Origin: Paraburkholderia hiiakae
GTDB taxonomy: Bacteria > Pseudomonadota > Gammaproteobacteria > Burkholderiales > Burkholderiaceae
Reading direction: 5' to 3'
Assembly: GCF_904848665.1 (NCBI RefSeq)
Contig: NZ_CAJHCQ010000029.1
Location: 1 to 64,000 of the forward strand
Length of the DNA stretch: 64,000 nt
In this document: positions 44,616 through 54,162 of the stretch, in pieces
How the letters are laid out: each line of letters starts with the position of its first letter
Position numbering within the stretch: the first letter of the stretch is position 1
Translations under genes and position numbers: made by a program
Notes under the pieces: model-generated
The model's input: only the letters and a program-made list of their open reading frames with translations
The model's database searches: none
Told to the model about the DNA's origin: nothing

Positions 44616-46694
44616 TCAGAGCGTGATGTGAAGGTTGCCGAGGCGATCGACGCTCACAGCGTTGCCCGGATGCACGACGATGGTCGTGCCTGCGTCTTCC
44701 ACGATCGCGGGCCCCATGAACGCCATGCCGGGTTCGAGCTTCGCGTTGTCGTAAATGGTGGCTTCATGCACGCCCTCGAGCGCGTAGTCCACGAAGCGCT
44801 TGCCTTTGACGGCGCTCGCAAGCGTCGCGCCCGTGACGGGTAGTTCCGCGAGGTCGAGCTTGCCGATCTCCGAAGTCGTGACGATATGGAAGCCGACGAT
44901 TTCGAGCGGCGCATCGAGCCGGTAGGTGTACTGCCTTTCATAGATGGCGTGAAAGCGCGCGGCGATCTCGCTCCAGTGCGAGTCAATGCGCTCGCCCGCA
45001 TTGAACGGCACTTCCACCGAATGCTCCTGGTTCTGGTAACGCAGCTTGCAGTGGATCGCAATGTTCAGTTGCTTGCGGGCGATGCCCTCGTCGCCGAACT
45101 GGGCGACGGCGACCTCGACGAGTTCGTCGAGCGCGCCTTGCGCGGCCGCGAGCGCGGCTTCGTCGGCGGTCTGGGAAAAGCGGTTCACGAAGAGGTCGCG
45201 GCGCAGATCGGACATGGTCATGCCCCACGCCGAGAACACCGACGCACCGCGCGGAATCACCACTTTCCTCACGCCCAGTTCCTGACCGAGCGCGACCGCG
45301 TGCATTGCCCCGCCGCCGCCAAACGCGACCAGCGTAAATTCTCGCGGATCGCGGCCGCGATTGAGCGAGACGAGCTTGAGCGCATTGACCATATTGTCGT
45401 TGGCAATACGAACGATGCCGCGTGCGATTTCCTCGCGCGTCATCGCGAGGCGCGCCGCGAGCGGGTCGAGTGCGCGCTCGACCGCCTCCATGTCGGCGAC
45501 GGTCTCACCGCCGCAGAAGTAATCCTTGTTGATGCGGCCGAGCACGAGGTTCGCGTCGGTCGTCGTCGCGTGCGTTCCGCCGTTGCCATAGGCCGCCGGG
45601 CCCGGCGACGCGCCCGCCGATTGCGGACCGACATGCAGCTTGCCAAAGTCGTCGACCCACGCGATCGAGCCGCCGCCATTGCCGATCTCGACCAGATCGA
45701 CCACGGGCACCATGATCGGATAGCCTGCGTTCACACGGTCGCGTTCCACCCAGTAGTCGGTCTTGATGGTCACCTGCCCGTTTTCGATCAGCGAGCACTT
45801 CGCCGTGGTGCCGCCAATGTCGAGCGCCAGCACGTTTGGTTCGCCGATCAGGCGGCCCAGTTCGGCGGCACCCCAGAAGCCGCTCGCCGGACCGGATTCG
45901 ACCATCGTGATCGGAATTTCGCGCGCATGGGCAACCGTATCGACGCCACAGTTCGACTGCATCACATAGAGCGGCGCCCGATAGCCGTTGGCCCGCACGC
46001 CCTGCTCGAGCTGGTCCAGATAGCGCGAAGCGATCGGCTGCACGTAGGCCGAGAGGACTGCCGTGCTCGTGCGCTCGTATTCGCGCCATTCGCGCGTGAT
46101 CTGGTGCGAGGCCACGACCGAGACTTCGGGCCACAAGCGGCGTACCTCGTCGAGCACGGCTCGCTCGTGCGCGGGGTTCGCATAGGCGTGCAGCAGGCAG
46201 ATCGCTACCGCCTCGACTTCCGCCCGGCGAAAGTCCTTCACGATGTCCGCGAGCGCGCCGAGGTCGATCGGCTCGCGTTCCGCGCCGTCATAGTTGACAC
46301 GTCCGCTCACCTCGCGGCGCAGATGGCGCGGCACGAACGCTGCAGGCTTGACCCACTTCAGATTGAAGAAGTCCGGGCGATTGGCGCGTGCGATTTCCAG
46401 CACGTCGCGAAAGCCCGCGGTGGTGATGAGACCGGTGCGCACGCCGCGCCGCTCGGTCAGCGCGTTGATGACGACGGTCGTGCCATGCGCGAGAAAGCTC
46501 ACCTCGTCGAGTTTGACCTGCGCCTTGTCGAGCACGTTGATGATGCCCTGCTCGAAGTTGGGTGGCGTGGTGTCGGTTTTTGCCGTGCGAACGGTCTGCG
46601 CACCGGTCACGGGATCGATCTCGAAGTAGACGAGATCGGTGAACGTGCCGCCGACATCGGTCGCCACACGGATGGTCTTTCCACCAGGGGTCAT
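44616..46694 (-). CDS. Hydantoinase A/oxoprolinase-family subunit
   Basis: 692 residues. The N-terminal actin-like ATPase start VATDVGGTFTDLVYF, HGTTVVINALTERRG, the central LALDIGGTTAKCSLIENG phosphate-binding block, GGGSIAWVD and AFGGGGAMHA are all typical HyuA. It provides the ATP-dependent step for the HyuB partner. The ATG has AAGGAGAAG upstream. It is the first gene of a seven-gene operon reaching 37400. The 353 bases before it carry repeated heptamers that may be the operator. Confidence 0.92.
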   Translation of the reverse strand: MTPGGKTIRVATDVGGTFTDLVYFEIDPVTGAQTVRTAKTDTTPPNFEQGIINVLDKAQVKLDEVSFLAHGTTVVINALTERRGVRTGLITTAGFRDVLEIARANRPDFFNLKWVKPAAFVPRHLRREVSGRVNYDGAEREPIDLGALADIVKDFRRAEVEAVAICLLHAYANPAHERAVLDEVRRLWPEVSVVASHQITREWREYERTSTAVLSAYVQPIASRYLDQLEQGVRANGYRAPLYVMQSNCGVDTVAHAREIPITMVESGPASGFWGAAELGRLIGEPNVLALDIGGTTAKCSLIENGQVTIKTDYWVERDRVNAGYPIMVPVVDLVEIGNGGGSIAWVDDFGKLHVGPQSAGASPGPAAYGNGGTHATTTDANLVLGRINKDYFCGGETVADMEAVERALDPLAARLAMTREEIARGIVRIANDNMVNALKLVSLNRGRDPREFTLVAFGGGGAMHAVALGQELGVRKVVIPRGASVFSAWGMTMSDLRRDLFVNRFSQTADEAALAAAQGALDELVEVAVAQFGDEGIARKQLNIAIHCKLRYQNQEHSVEVPFNAGERIDSHWSEIAARFHAIYERQYTYRLDAPLEIVGFHIVTTSEIGKLDLAELPVTGATLASAVKGKRFVDYALEGVHEATIYDNAKLEPGMAFMGPAIVEDAGTTIVVHPGNAVSVDRLGNLHITL

Positions 46695-46940
46695 CGCACT
46701 TCTCCTTGCGTCACGATGGCCGGAGCAAACGCCGCCGGCCGATGATTTTCTGACTGGTTACCGCGTTTCATGATAAGTAGCATGCCTAAGCGTATGTTCA
46801 TGTGAGCGGCCAGGCCGCGTTCGTGCGAAGCGCTCGCGATACAACCCACGCACAATGCGCGCCCAGGGACGGCGCGGGGCGGTTCATTTGCTGCTGAGGC
46901 GGACTTTATGAATCCAATAAGCGCGCGGCAACCGGCACGG

Positions 46941-47002
46941 CGGGTAGGCGAGCGAGGGGGCGTGCTACCCGCCTACCCATTCGGGTAGTTTTGTGCGGGT
47001 AG
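46941..47002. promoter_or_regulatory. Five copies of the heptamer CGGGTAG/CTACCC(G/A)
   Basis: Copies at 46941-46947 (+), 46965-46971 (-), 46973-46979 (-, ending A), 46982-46988 (+) and 46996-47002 (+). The third and fourth form a hairpin CTACCC-ATTC-GGGTAG. The array lies in the 353-base gene-free stretch 46695-47047 between the MalT/LuxR-type regulator and hyuA, about 250-310 bases before hyuA. Repeated short sites are typical for LuxR-type activators. I see no other gene in this stretch. Confidence 0.55.
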
Positions 47003-47047
47003 ATTCGGAGGAAGGCTAGGTCGAGAAAGGCGCTGCGCGCCGCGAAT

Positions 47048-49738
47048 TCACGGCTGCGTGGGCAACAGCCCCTGCTGCATGGCGGCCGCGATGGCGCCAG
47101 CGCGTGAATCGACACCGAGCTTCTGGAAGATCTGCTTGAGGTGGAATTTGACCGTGTTCTCGGAGATGTCGAGCGAGCGCGCGATTGCCTTGTTGGTCTG
47201 CCCCGTGGCGAGCAGGCCGAGAATCTGCGTTTCCTTGCCGCTGAACTGTGCGCGCGGGCGCACGGGATGCGCCCGCCAGCCGCGCAGTTGCGAGACGACC
47301 GACTGCAAGGCGGCAACGCCGGCGACATCGCCCGTCTGCAAGAACGGCAGAATGCCGGGCCCCACATCGAGCAGCAAGCCGGGAATGTGATGGGCGATGA
47401 CCGGTCCGAGCGCCTCGGCAAGCTCCGCGGGCGTTGGTCCATTCGCGCCCGCGGTTTTGCGTTGGGGGATCAGCGCAAGCAGCCGCAGACGCCAGGCTGG
47501 CAGCAGCAAGCCCGCCCGCTCCAGCTTCGCGGCGTCGTGCGTGAGCCGTGCAAGCGCCTCGGCGGCCGCACCCGTCGCGAGGCGCATGCGTGCGAAAGCC
47601 AGCGACGCCGCTTCGCACAGGCGCCAGTCGAGACCGTCATCCTCCGCGGCTATCCCTCCGAGACCGAGCGCCTGTGCCTCCTGCTGCGCGCGCTCCCCCT
47701 GCCCGCACTGCGCGAACAAATCGACGCGCCAGATGCCCACCAGTTCCGCAAGTCGCGGCAGTTGCCGGTCCTGCGCCACGCGCGCGGTGTGATCGAGTAC
47801 GCGGCAGGCGTGCTCCATGCCGTGCTGGCGCAGGGCGACGCGCCAGGCGATATCAGCGGTATTGGCGAACAGTTCGAACCAGCCGTCGATATGCTCCAGC
47901 GTTTCCTGGCCCTCGCCCAGCCACGATTCGGTGTCCGCCCACGCGCCTTCGAGATAGAGATGCTGCGCCTTCAGGCAACCGACCACGGCCTTGAGCGAAC
48001 TATCCGTGCCGAAGTTCGCTTCGGCGAGCATCATCGCCTCGTCGATCCGTTCTCGCGCAGTTGCGATCTCGCCGCTCGTGCACAGGGCGAGCGCCTCGTG
48101 CATCAGGCAAAAATTCTCGCCAAGCGGACTCGCCACGATGCGCATGCGCACACGTGCCGCGCGCGCCGCTCCGATCGCGTTGCGCATCTGGCCGCGCCGC
48201 ATCGCGAAGAGCGCGCCCACGCACAGCAACGTCGCCTGGCCGAGAGAGTCGTCGGGCAGCCGCTCGTTCGCGCTCTGATCGTCGACGGGCAAGCGCAAAT
48301 CGTCGCCGTCGATGTCGAAGTAGCCGCGCAAGAGCGCCTCGATTACCGTGAAGTCGCGTTCAAGGCGCGCATTGCCGTGCATGGCCGGTTGGGCGAGGCG
48401 CAGCAACTCCATCGCCAGTGCAGGGTTGCCGAGCTTGGCCTGCAGGTATGCCTGCATGAGCACGAGTTCCGGGTCGCTGCGGCGCGCACGCTCGTCGAAT
48501 TGCTGCAGCAGGCTTTGGGTGTAGTGGATGCCGTGGCGCAGCACCAGCTCCCAGCCCCCCGCGTCGAGCACGAGCCGTACACCGAGTGCCGTGTCTTGCG
48601 CACGCAGCGCGTGCGACACCGCCAGTACCCAGTCGCCGCGCTGCGCGAGCCACTGCGCAGCCGCTCGATGGATCTGGCAGGCACGCCGGGTACTGAGGCG
48701 CTGACTGAGGAAATCGGAGAGCAGCAGGTGGTAGCGGAACCAGCTGCCGTTGGCGTCGAGCGGGACCAGCAGCGCGTGGAACGAGGTCAGGCGTGCGAGC
48801 AGCGCGGCGCTATCGTGGCGGTCTCGCGCGACATCGGCCAGATCGGCGTTGAAGCGCTCGAGCACCGACGTCTCAATCAGGAAGTCGCGGCAATCTTCGG
48901 GGAGATTGTCGAGAATCTGCTCGGCCATGTATTGCGCCATCTCGGCGACGTGCCCGGAGAACGACGGCAAGCCAAATGCTGACGCCGTGCCTCGCGCGAG
49001 CCACAAGCGCGCAAGCTGGATGGCGACGGCCCACCCTTCCGTTTTCGAGTGGACGGTCGCGAGGATCGAAGGCCCGTGGTCAGGGCCGAGGATCTGCGAG
49101 GCTTCGGGCAGCGACAGAACGAGGTCATCAGCGTCGATCTCGTGGACGAGGCCGCGCGCCTTGAGCGTGGCGACTTGCCAGGCCGGCCGCGTGCGACTCG
49201 CGATCACGAGGCGCAAGCTGGGCGTCGCGCGTTCGAGCAGCGTCAGCACAATTTCGTCGACCACGCGCGATGCGGCGCGGTGGTAGTCGTCGAGCATCAG
49301 CGTAAAGCAGCGCCCGTCGCGCGCGAGCGCCTGCAGCATCGCGGCGATCGTGCGCTGCGCGCGCGCATCCAGCGCCTGGGCGTGGGCCAACGATGACAGG
49401 CTGCCGAGATCGAGGCCGGCGTCTTCGAGCGACAGCAGCAAATAAACGAGGAAGCGGTTCGGATCGCCATCGGCTTCGTCCAGCGTGAGCCAGGCGACCG
49501 GCTGCGTTTGCGCACTTTCGCTCGCACGCAGTGCGTCGCGCCATTGCGCGAGCAACGTCGTCTTGCCAAATCCGGGGGCGGCGACCACGAGCGTGAGCGG
49601 ACGGCTTGCGTGTGCCTGCAGGCGCTCGAGCAACGCGATGCGCGGTACGGCTTCGAGCTGGGTATGGGGGGGCGCCAGTTTGCCGACCCACATCCAGGCG
49701 CTCGACGGATCGGACGCATCGAGGCGGATGTCCGTCAT
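47048..49738 (-). CDS. MalT-like LuxR-family ATP-dependent regulator
   Basis: 896 residues from MTDIRLDASD. Walker A at 54-61 (APGFGKTT), the DT box/winged-helix and TPR-like helical middle, and a C-terminal LuxR/GerE helix-turn-helix (LLATGQTNKAIARSLDISEN, TVKFHLKQIFQKLGVDSR). MalT-type STAND proteins bind ATP and an inducer, then oligomerise on repeated DNA sites. The gene is on the same strand and directly before the hyu operon, so it is the likely activator. The repeated heptamers at 46941-47002 may be its sites. The ribosome-binding site is weak. Confidence 0.88.
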   Translation of the reverse strand: MTDIRLDASDPSSAWMWVGKLAPPHTQLEAVPRIALLERLQAHASRPLTLVVAAPGFGKTTLLAQWRDALRASESAQTQPVAWLTLDEADGDPNRFLVYLLLSLEDAGLDLGSLSSLAHAQALDARAQRTIAAMLQALARDGRCFTLMLDDYHRAASRVVDEIVLTLLERATPSLRLVIASRTRPAWQVATLKARGLVHEIDADDLVLSLPEASQILGPDHGPSILATVHSKTEGWAVAIQLARLWLARGTASAFGLPSFSGHVAEMAQYMAEQILDNLPEDCRDFLIETSVLERFNADLADVARDRHDSAALLARLTSFHALLVPLDANGSWFRYHLLLSDFLSQRLSTRRACQIHRAAAQWLAQRGDWVLAVSHALRAQDTALGVRLVLDAGGWELVLRHGIHYTQSLLQQFDERARRSDPELVLMQAYLQAKLGNPALAMELLRLAQPAMHGNARLERDFTVIEALLRGYFDIDGDDLRLPVDDQSANERLPDDSLGQATLLCVGALFAMRRGQMRNAIGAARAARVRMRIVASPLGENFCLMHEALALCTSGEIATARERIDEAMMLAEANFGTDSSLKAVVGCLKAQHLYLEGAWADTESWLGEGQETLEHIDGWFELFANTADIAWRVALRQHGMEHACRVLDHTARVAQDRQLPRLAELVGIWRVDLFAQCGQGERAQQEAQALGLGGIAAEDDGLDWRLCEAASLAFARMRLATGAAAEALARLTHDAAKLERAGLLLPAWRLRLLALIPQRKTAGANGPTPAELAEALGPVIAHHIPGLLLDVGPGILPFLQTGDVAGVAALQSVVSQLRGWRAHPVRPRAQFSGKETQILGLLATGQTNKAIARSLDISENTVKFHLKQIFQKLGVDSRAGAIAAAMQQGLLPTQP

Positions 49739-50223
49739 GTGGACTGTCCGCTGTCGCGTCGCGGCTCGTGCACGGTGGCGCGGCACCCAGCGCACAGTCG
49801 ATCAAGAACATAAAATGGCCCGCTCGGGCCGGGGGCTGAAAAAAGCGGCATTTGCCTGGTTTGAGTCTGGCGCATCGGTCGGAACAATCGGCGAGAAGGC
49901 AGCGGGCGACGTGTCGCTCGCGTGCCCTCGCGACACGAGCCATATTGCGCGCAGTGTAACGCAGCCGAAATTCTGTGCAGGGCGTGTGCGGGTAAGTCTG
50001 GGGTCTCATCGCACGACCCAGGTCGACGCTTTGCGGTAGGTTCGGGGGCGCGACCGTGACCCGCGCGGGAATCAGAAGGCCGCTGCGGAGATGCTCGGGC
50101 GGCGCGCCGCGCGCGGCGGCGTGCGCCCGATGGAGTCAATCAGGCGTTGGATTCCAGTTAAGTGCCTCGTGACGCGGCCGATTCGATCCCGGCTGGCAAT
50201 CGGATCATATGGACCTGAAATGA
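49739..50223. other. Intergenic stretch without a recognisable gene
   Basis: About 485 bases. Open frames here on the plus strand are continuations of the antisense of the regulator and look spurious. It should contain the regulator promoter (minus strand). No RNA gene, repeat or insertion sequence end was seen. Confidence 0.4.
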
Positions 50224-50523
50224 TCAATGCAAGGTGTGGACGCTGCTGACGGCCTCACCATCGGCCTCATCGGACGAGGCTTGATCAAGGATCGCGCACC
50301 GGAAGTCGAACTTAACGCGAAGGATCGCCGATTCAACACGTGCGTCGCCGCGATAGCCGCTCAGGCGAGTATTGATCGCCTCCTCGACCGCGAGGATCGC
50401 CTGCTCGATGCTCTCCGGATCATCGCTATCGAAACCGACCTCAATCTCAATGCTCTCCAGCAGGTTCAGCGCTGTCGCCACGTCCTCGGAAGCGACGAAT
50501 AGCGTTTCGGCGTCTTCTCTCAT
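50224..50523 (-). CDS. Small acidic hypothetical protein
   Basis: 99 residues, MREDAETLFVASEDVATALNLLE at the start, with a strong GGGAGGGA site two bases-plus before the ATG. Very acidic, with predicted helices and two or three strands, no signal peptide. Family not recognised. The following 290 bases up to the S53 gene hold nothing I can name. Confidence 0.6.
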   Translation of the reverse strand: MREDAETLFVASEDVATALNLLESIEIEVGFDSDDPESIEQAILAVEEAINTRLSGYRGDARVESAILRVKFDFRCAILDQASSDEADGEAVSSVHTLH

Positions 50524-50814
50524 CTTCCCTCCCCGTTGGGTTGTCTAGCGTCTTCACACAGTTGCGAGTTGCACGACTATCGTTGCACATCCAGAGCAAA
50601 CCTGTGGGCCGACTAACGCGGGTGTTGGGTTCGAAACAACGGTCGAGTTGCTGAACATATTGAAGCGAATAGAATTGAATGTTCCAGCTTGATCTATGGT
50701 CATTGCGCTCAACCCGAAGCTGTCGTTCAAGTGAACACCATGACAACGACGGCTTTCAGTTTGTCCACCCGCGGTCCATCATCGAAGAGCACGTGGAGTG
50801 CGTCGGCCGGCGGT

Positions 50815-52722
50815 TCAAGGAGGCGGCACGTTGGGCGTTCCCGATATGCCGAACGGTGCGCCGACGAGCACTTCGAGCAGCAGCCTGCCATTGACACTCC
50901 CCCAACCCGTGCACGCGTCCCACATTGGCCCTGACTTATAGCCGGGCGAATGACCAACCGCGTTGCTGATTCCGTCGTCAACGTCACGCAGCAGGCTCGT
51001 CGCGCCTCGCGCGTAAAGCAGCGGGTTGAGCCAGCCGATGCCGTGGTCGAAGTAAGAAGCAATCAGCGCTGCCAGTCCCGCGTAGAGCGGCGCCACAACG
51101 CTCGTGCCGTAGAAATGTCCGATCGGCGATCCCATATAGAGCGTGGTCGTAGTCGGTGCGCCTTGATACCAAAGTGCGTAGCCGCTGAAGAGACTGGCAT
51201 TGCCCGCGATATCGGGTATGCCACGGCCGCGATGCCACTTTTCTTGAATGGGTCGCCCCAGAGTCGGCGGTTCGGCGAGCGGCGGCACGTTGGCCTCGCT
51301 TTGCCACGACTGCACTCCGACGATCTGGCTAACGCCCCCGCCCGTCACGCCCGTCGACTTACCTGACGGCGCCCATGCCAGGTCATTCCACGTATGCTCG
51401 GTAAACGGCGATTCGACTGCAACGGGTTCGCGATCGCCCGTGCGCGGCGGCAGAAGCTGCGGCGCTTGAACTATCATTGTGCCGCCGCATGCGGTGACAT
51501 ACGGGTCCGACGCAGGGTACAGCACGTGCGCCGAGTGATCCCCAATCTGGCAACGCGAGCCATCGTCGCCCGTCGCGGCGAAGAACGTCATGCCCGCCAT
51601 GCTGCCGCACTCAAACGCCTCACGCAGAGCGGCAGTGGTCGACTTCGTCCATTCGGAGCCGTCCACATCGATTCCCGGCTCCAGCTCCGCCCAGCCCCAA
51701 CTGATTGACACGACAGAAGGCGCGCTAACCCCTGCGGGCAGCTTCGTGGGATCGCTCTCGCCCTGCGCGTTCCATTCAGGGTGAACGACGGCGTGAATCA
51801 CATCTACCCAGCCTGCAAGCGTCCAGTTGCTGAAGTAGACGGCGAGGTTCGCGCCCTGCGCCACCGAACCTGCGACGTCGATATCGGCGACCATCTCGAG
51901 ATCGCGCTTCGGGTCTCCCACCGGGTTGTTCGTTGCGCCGTCGACGGACACGGCGAACACATTGGGCGTGAGCAGGCCCTGTGCATTAAAAAAACCCGCG
52001 ATGTCGGCAGGATCGTAGCCACCTTGGGCCCACCCCACGTCGCCCCCTGTCTCGAACTCGATGAGAGCGATCGTCTGTCCCGCGCCCGTCAACGGTGTGT
52101 CGAGCGCATAGGTGAACGGAAAATCGTAGAGCCCGGCGACCTCCCGCGGTGTGAGCGGCTGTGTATTGGGCGGCCGCAGGTTGTTCTCGAACCCGCCGGG
52201 AAAGAAGCGCCCTGCACTGCGAGCCATGCGTCGGTTATCGAGCCCGAACACGCCTTGCACGATATCGCCAAGCTCAGCGGGGACATAGATGTACCCCTCG
52301 CGACCCCGATAGCGCTCCGTGTCCGATTCGTACCGCGAAAGTTCGACCGCGAAGGCCGCTTCGATTTGCCGGACCGTGCCCGTCACGACCACTGTGCGGC
52401 GCGCGACGCTCGTCGCGTGCACGGTCAACTGGCACGTGTGCGCGTAGCCAGCCACGGCATCGAGATCCGCCCGGGATGCGCCGGTACAACGCTCAATCTC
52501 CTCGCGCGTCAGATACTGGCGCGCGCTCACGGGAAGCATCTGCCATCTCTGTGCGTCGGGTAGCGGCGACGCGTCGGGGCTGCGCCGGACCCAGATCGTG
52601 ACCGAGAGTCCCTCATCGGGATCCGCAGGACCGACGCGCCGCGCCCCCATTCGAGGGACTCGTCTGCTGCCGTTCACAGGCCGAAAGTCGCAGGGTCCGG
52701 GAGTATTGGGTGTGCTCGCCAT
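50815..52722 (-). CDS. Sedolisin (S53) family serine-carboxyl peptidase
   Basis: 635 residues. An activation domain (pro-kumamolisin, about 35-175) precedes the catalytic domain. The catalytic triad is visible: Glu276 and Asp280 in DLEMVADIDVAG and Ser541 in YGTSVVAPLYAG, with the oxyanion Asp near 386-387 in ATGDDGS. The C-terminal calcium site is DVDDGISN to WDACTGWGSVNG. These enzymes work at acid pH outside the cell. This one shows no classical signal peptide at its start. It is alone, between small hypotheticals. Confidence 0.9.
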   Translation of the reverse strand: MASTPNTPGPCDFRPVNGSRRVPRMGARRVGPADPDEGLSVTIWVRRSPDASPLPDAQRWQMLPVSARQYLTREEIERCTGASRADLDAVAGYAHTCQLTVHATSVARRTVVVTGTVRQIEAAFAVELSRYESDTERYRGREGYIYVPAELGDIVQGVFGLDNRRMARSAGRFFPGGFENNLRPPNTQPLTPREVAGLYDFPFTYALDTPLTGAGQTIALIEFETGGDVGWAQGGYDPADIAGFFNAQGLLTPNVFAVSVDGATNNPVGDPKRDLEMVADIDVAGSVAQGANLAVYFSNWTLAGWVDVIHAVVHPEWNAQGESDPTKLPAGVSAPSVVSISWGWAELEPGIDVDGSEWTKSTTAALREAFECGSMAGMTFFAATGDDGSRCQIGDHSAHVLYPASDPYVTACGGTMIVQAPQLLPPRTGDREPVAVESPFTEHTWNDLAWAPSGKSTGVTGGGVSQIVGVQSWQSEANVPPLAEPPTLGRPIQEKWHRGRGIPDIAGNASLFSGYALWYQGAPTTTTLYMGSPIGHFYGTSVVAPLYAGLAALIASYFDHGIGWLNPLLYARGATSLLRDVDDGISNAVGHSPGYKSGPMWDACTGWGSVNGRLLLEVLVGAPFGISGTPNVPPP

Positions 52723-53287
52723 TGCATTCTCCTTGATGACCAGGGGCGGCCCGACTCAGGCCGCCTTCCAGTCGGTGCCGCCAGGCCGACCGGGCATCAA
52801 CGAGAAGGCGTCGCCCTGGCCGGGAAGCTCAACGGCCCCGCCATACATCCTCGTCTTGCACCGCTTCAAATAGGAGCCACGCCTAAGGCTAAGGGGTGAG
52901 AGACGCTAGCGCGTCCATCATTTGATGGACAGAGCACACCCATTTAATCGATCGGTCCGCCACGAGACGCAGATCCTGTTCCGCACACGCACATCGCTTC
53001 TCGGCAGCGAGTGGATTCAACAGGAGGCGGCGACTGCCTGGAGTCGAAAGCCTGTGAGGTTCGCTAAAGGATTTGTCTGCGTAGGGTACGCAAGCAGTCA
53101 AGGCCGCTACCATGCGCGCGTTGCGCGCGCCGGGCGTTGCCTGCCGGAAGACACCGGAGGCGCCGAGAGATTCATGAACACCCTCTAAGTCGATGGCGAG
53201 CACGAGTTCCCTGCGCGGATTGAGAGTTTGCGTGGAGGCCATGACCTGCCCCCGGCGACAGTGCTGCCGTCAGGGTCTTGATTAAAA
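52723..53287. other. Intergenic stretch, with a perfect palindrome at 52913-52930
   Basis: A minus-strand frame of 117 codons (52889-53242) begins MASTQTLNPRRELVLAID but has a doubtful start, no family resemblance and an equally long frame opposite, so I do not call it. GTCCATCA-TT-TGATGGAC at 52913-52930 is a perfect 8-2-8 inverted repeat of unknown role. No terminator with a T-run was seen. Confidence 0.35.
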
Positions 53288-53722
53288 CTATCGCGCGATA
53301 CCGAGTTTTCGTCGCTTCTCATCCAGGATGGCCAACGCGCTGTCGAGGTCTTTCCAATTATTCGCAGCGGTATTAATTGCCACGTACAGCAACTCTTCAG
53401 CTTTGTCTTGACTCGCGTAAGTATTCGTCTCGGTATTCGCGGAATAATAGTCACTAATACCCAGTCCGGTTTTCTTGTCGGCAACGCTCAAAGTAGCCCA
53501 GCCCAAAGACGTTCCAGTAAGAACAGACGCCGTACCGTTGATGACAACCGAAGCGTTGGCACGCCTCAATTTTTCGCAGACAATATTATAGTTTTGAAAA
53601 TTCCAGCCATTTTCCTGGAGCACCTTCGCAGGCAGACCCTGATAGATGCTATTTATAGTACATTCCGCCTTCACGGACTGTGCGACAGCAAAAATCAGCG
53701 CGGATAGTAGAATCCTCTTCAA
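53288..53722 (-). CDS. Secreted hypothetical protein with TTG start
   Basis: 144 residues. The best start is TTG at 53722, because GGAGGGAG lies just before it and the product then begins with a clean signal peptide (KRILLSALIFAVAQSVKA, cleaved before EC). A TTG four codons earlier is inside the ribosome-binding site. The mature part has two cysteines (in ECTIN and NIVCEKL) that may pair, and ends with charged helices. It is more A/T-rich than its neighbours. Family not recognised; periplasmic location is likely. Confidence 0.65.
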   Translation of the reverse strand: MKRILLSALIFAVAQSVKAECTINSIYQGLPAKVLQENGWNFQNYNIVCEKLRRANASVVINGTASVLTGTSLGWATLSVADKKTGLGISDYYSANTETNTYASQDKAEELLYVAINTAANNWKDLDSALAILDEKRRKLGIAR

Positions 53723-54162
53723 AACTCCCTCCAAAAAATAACCAAAACGAAAAATACGTGATTCGAGCCCAGACGATTAAGCGAGCCCAACCAAATCTGC
53801 GGTCGGTCGGCCACGACACGTTGGGTCACCGACAATGGAGGCGCACACCGTCCGTCGTCCCCAAGCCTTCGCCATTTGCGTTAACGGCGGTGGCCAACAA
53901 AGGTTTAGGGCCTGTTCAGCAACTTGACGCCGTCCGGCGGTCGAGGGGCGCATGACGTTGCGCGTCGCGAACTTCGCGCGTACCAATGAGCACCGTTGTC
54001 GACGTTCAATGAGTTTCGGCTATCGCGAACTCAACCCACCTCATGAGCGCCGCTATTGTGTTGCATCGACCGGGGTTGAATCCCATCGGCTCATCCGGCC
54101 AAAGCGCTTGCGTACGCGCGCAGCATTTCTCGATCGACGTACAAATGAGCGGCAGAGATGTT
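53723..54162. other. Intergenic stretch without a supported gene
   Basis: About 440 bases. A plus-strand frame near 53815 reads WVTDNGGAH, which recalls the core of an integrase-type transposase, but nothing around it supports that. No inverted repeats or target duplications were seen. Confidence 0.35.

Noticed and set aside
44886..46745. 619-codon open frame antisense to hyuA
   Set aside because: Same reasoning; hyuA is fully conserved on the other strand.
47141..48982. 613-codon open frame antisense to the MalT-like regulator
   Set aside because: Shadow frame; no domain, start or ribosome-binding site.
52889..53242. 117-codon minus-strand frame
   Set aside because: Start site doubtful, a comparable frame exists on the other strand, and no family resemblance.
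53810..53960. Possible transposase remnant (WVTDNGGAH on the plus strand)
   Set aside because: A single short resemblance, with no DDE context, terminal repeats or second motif.
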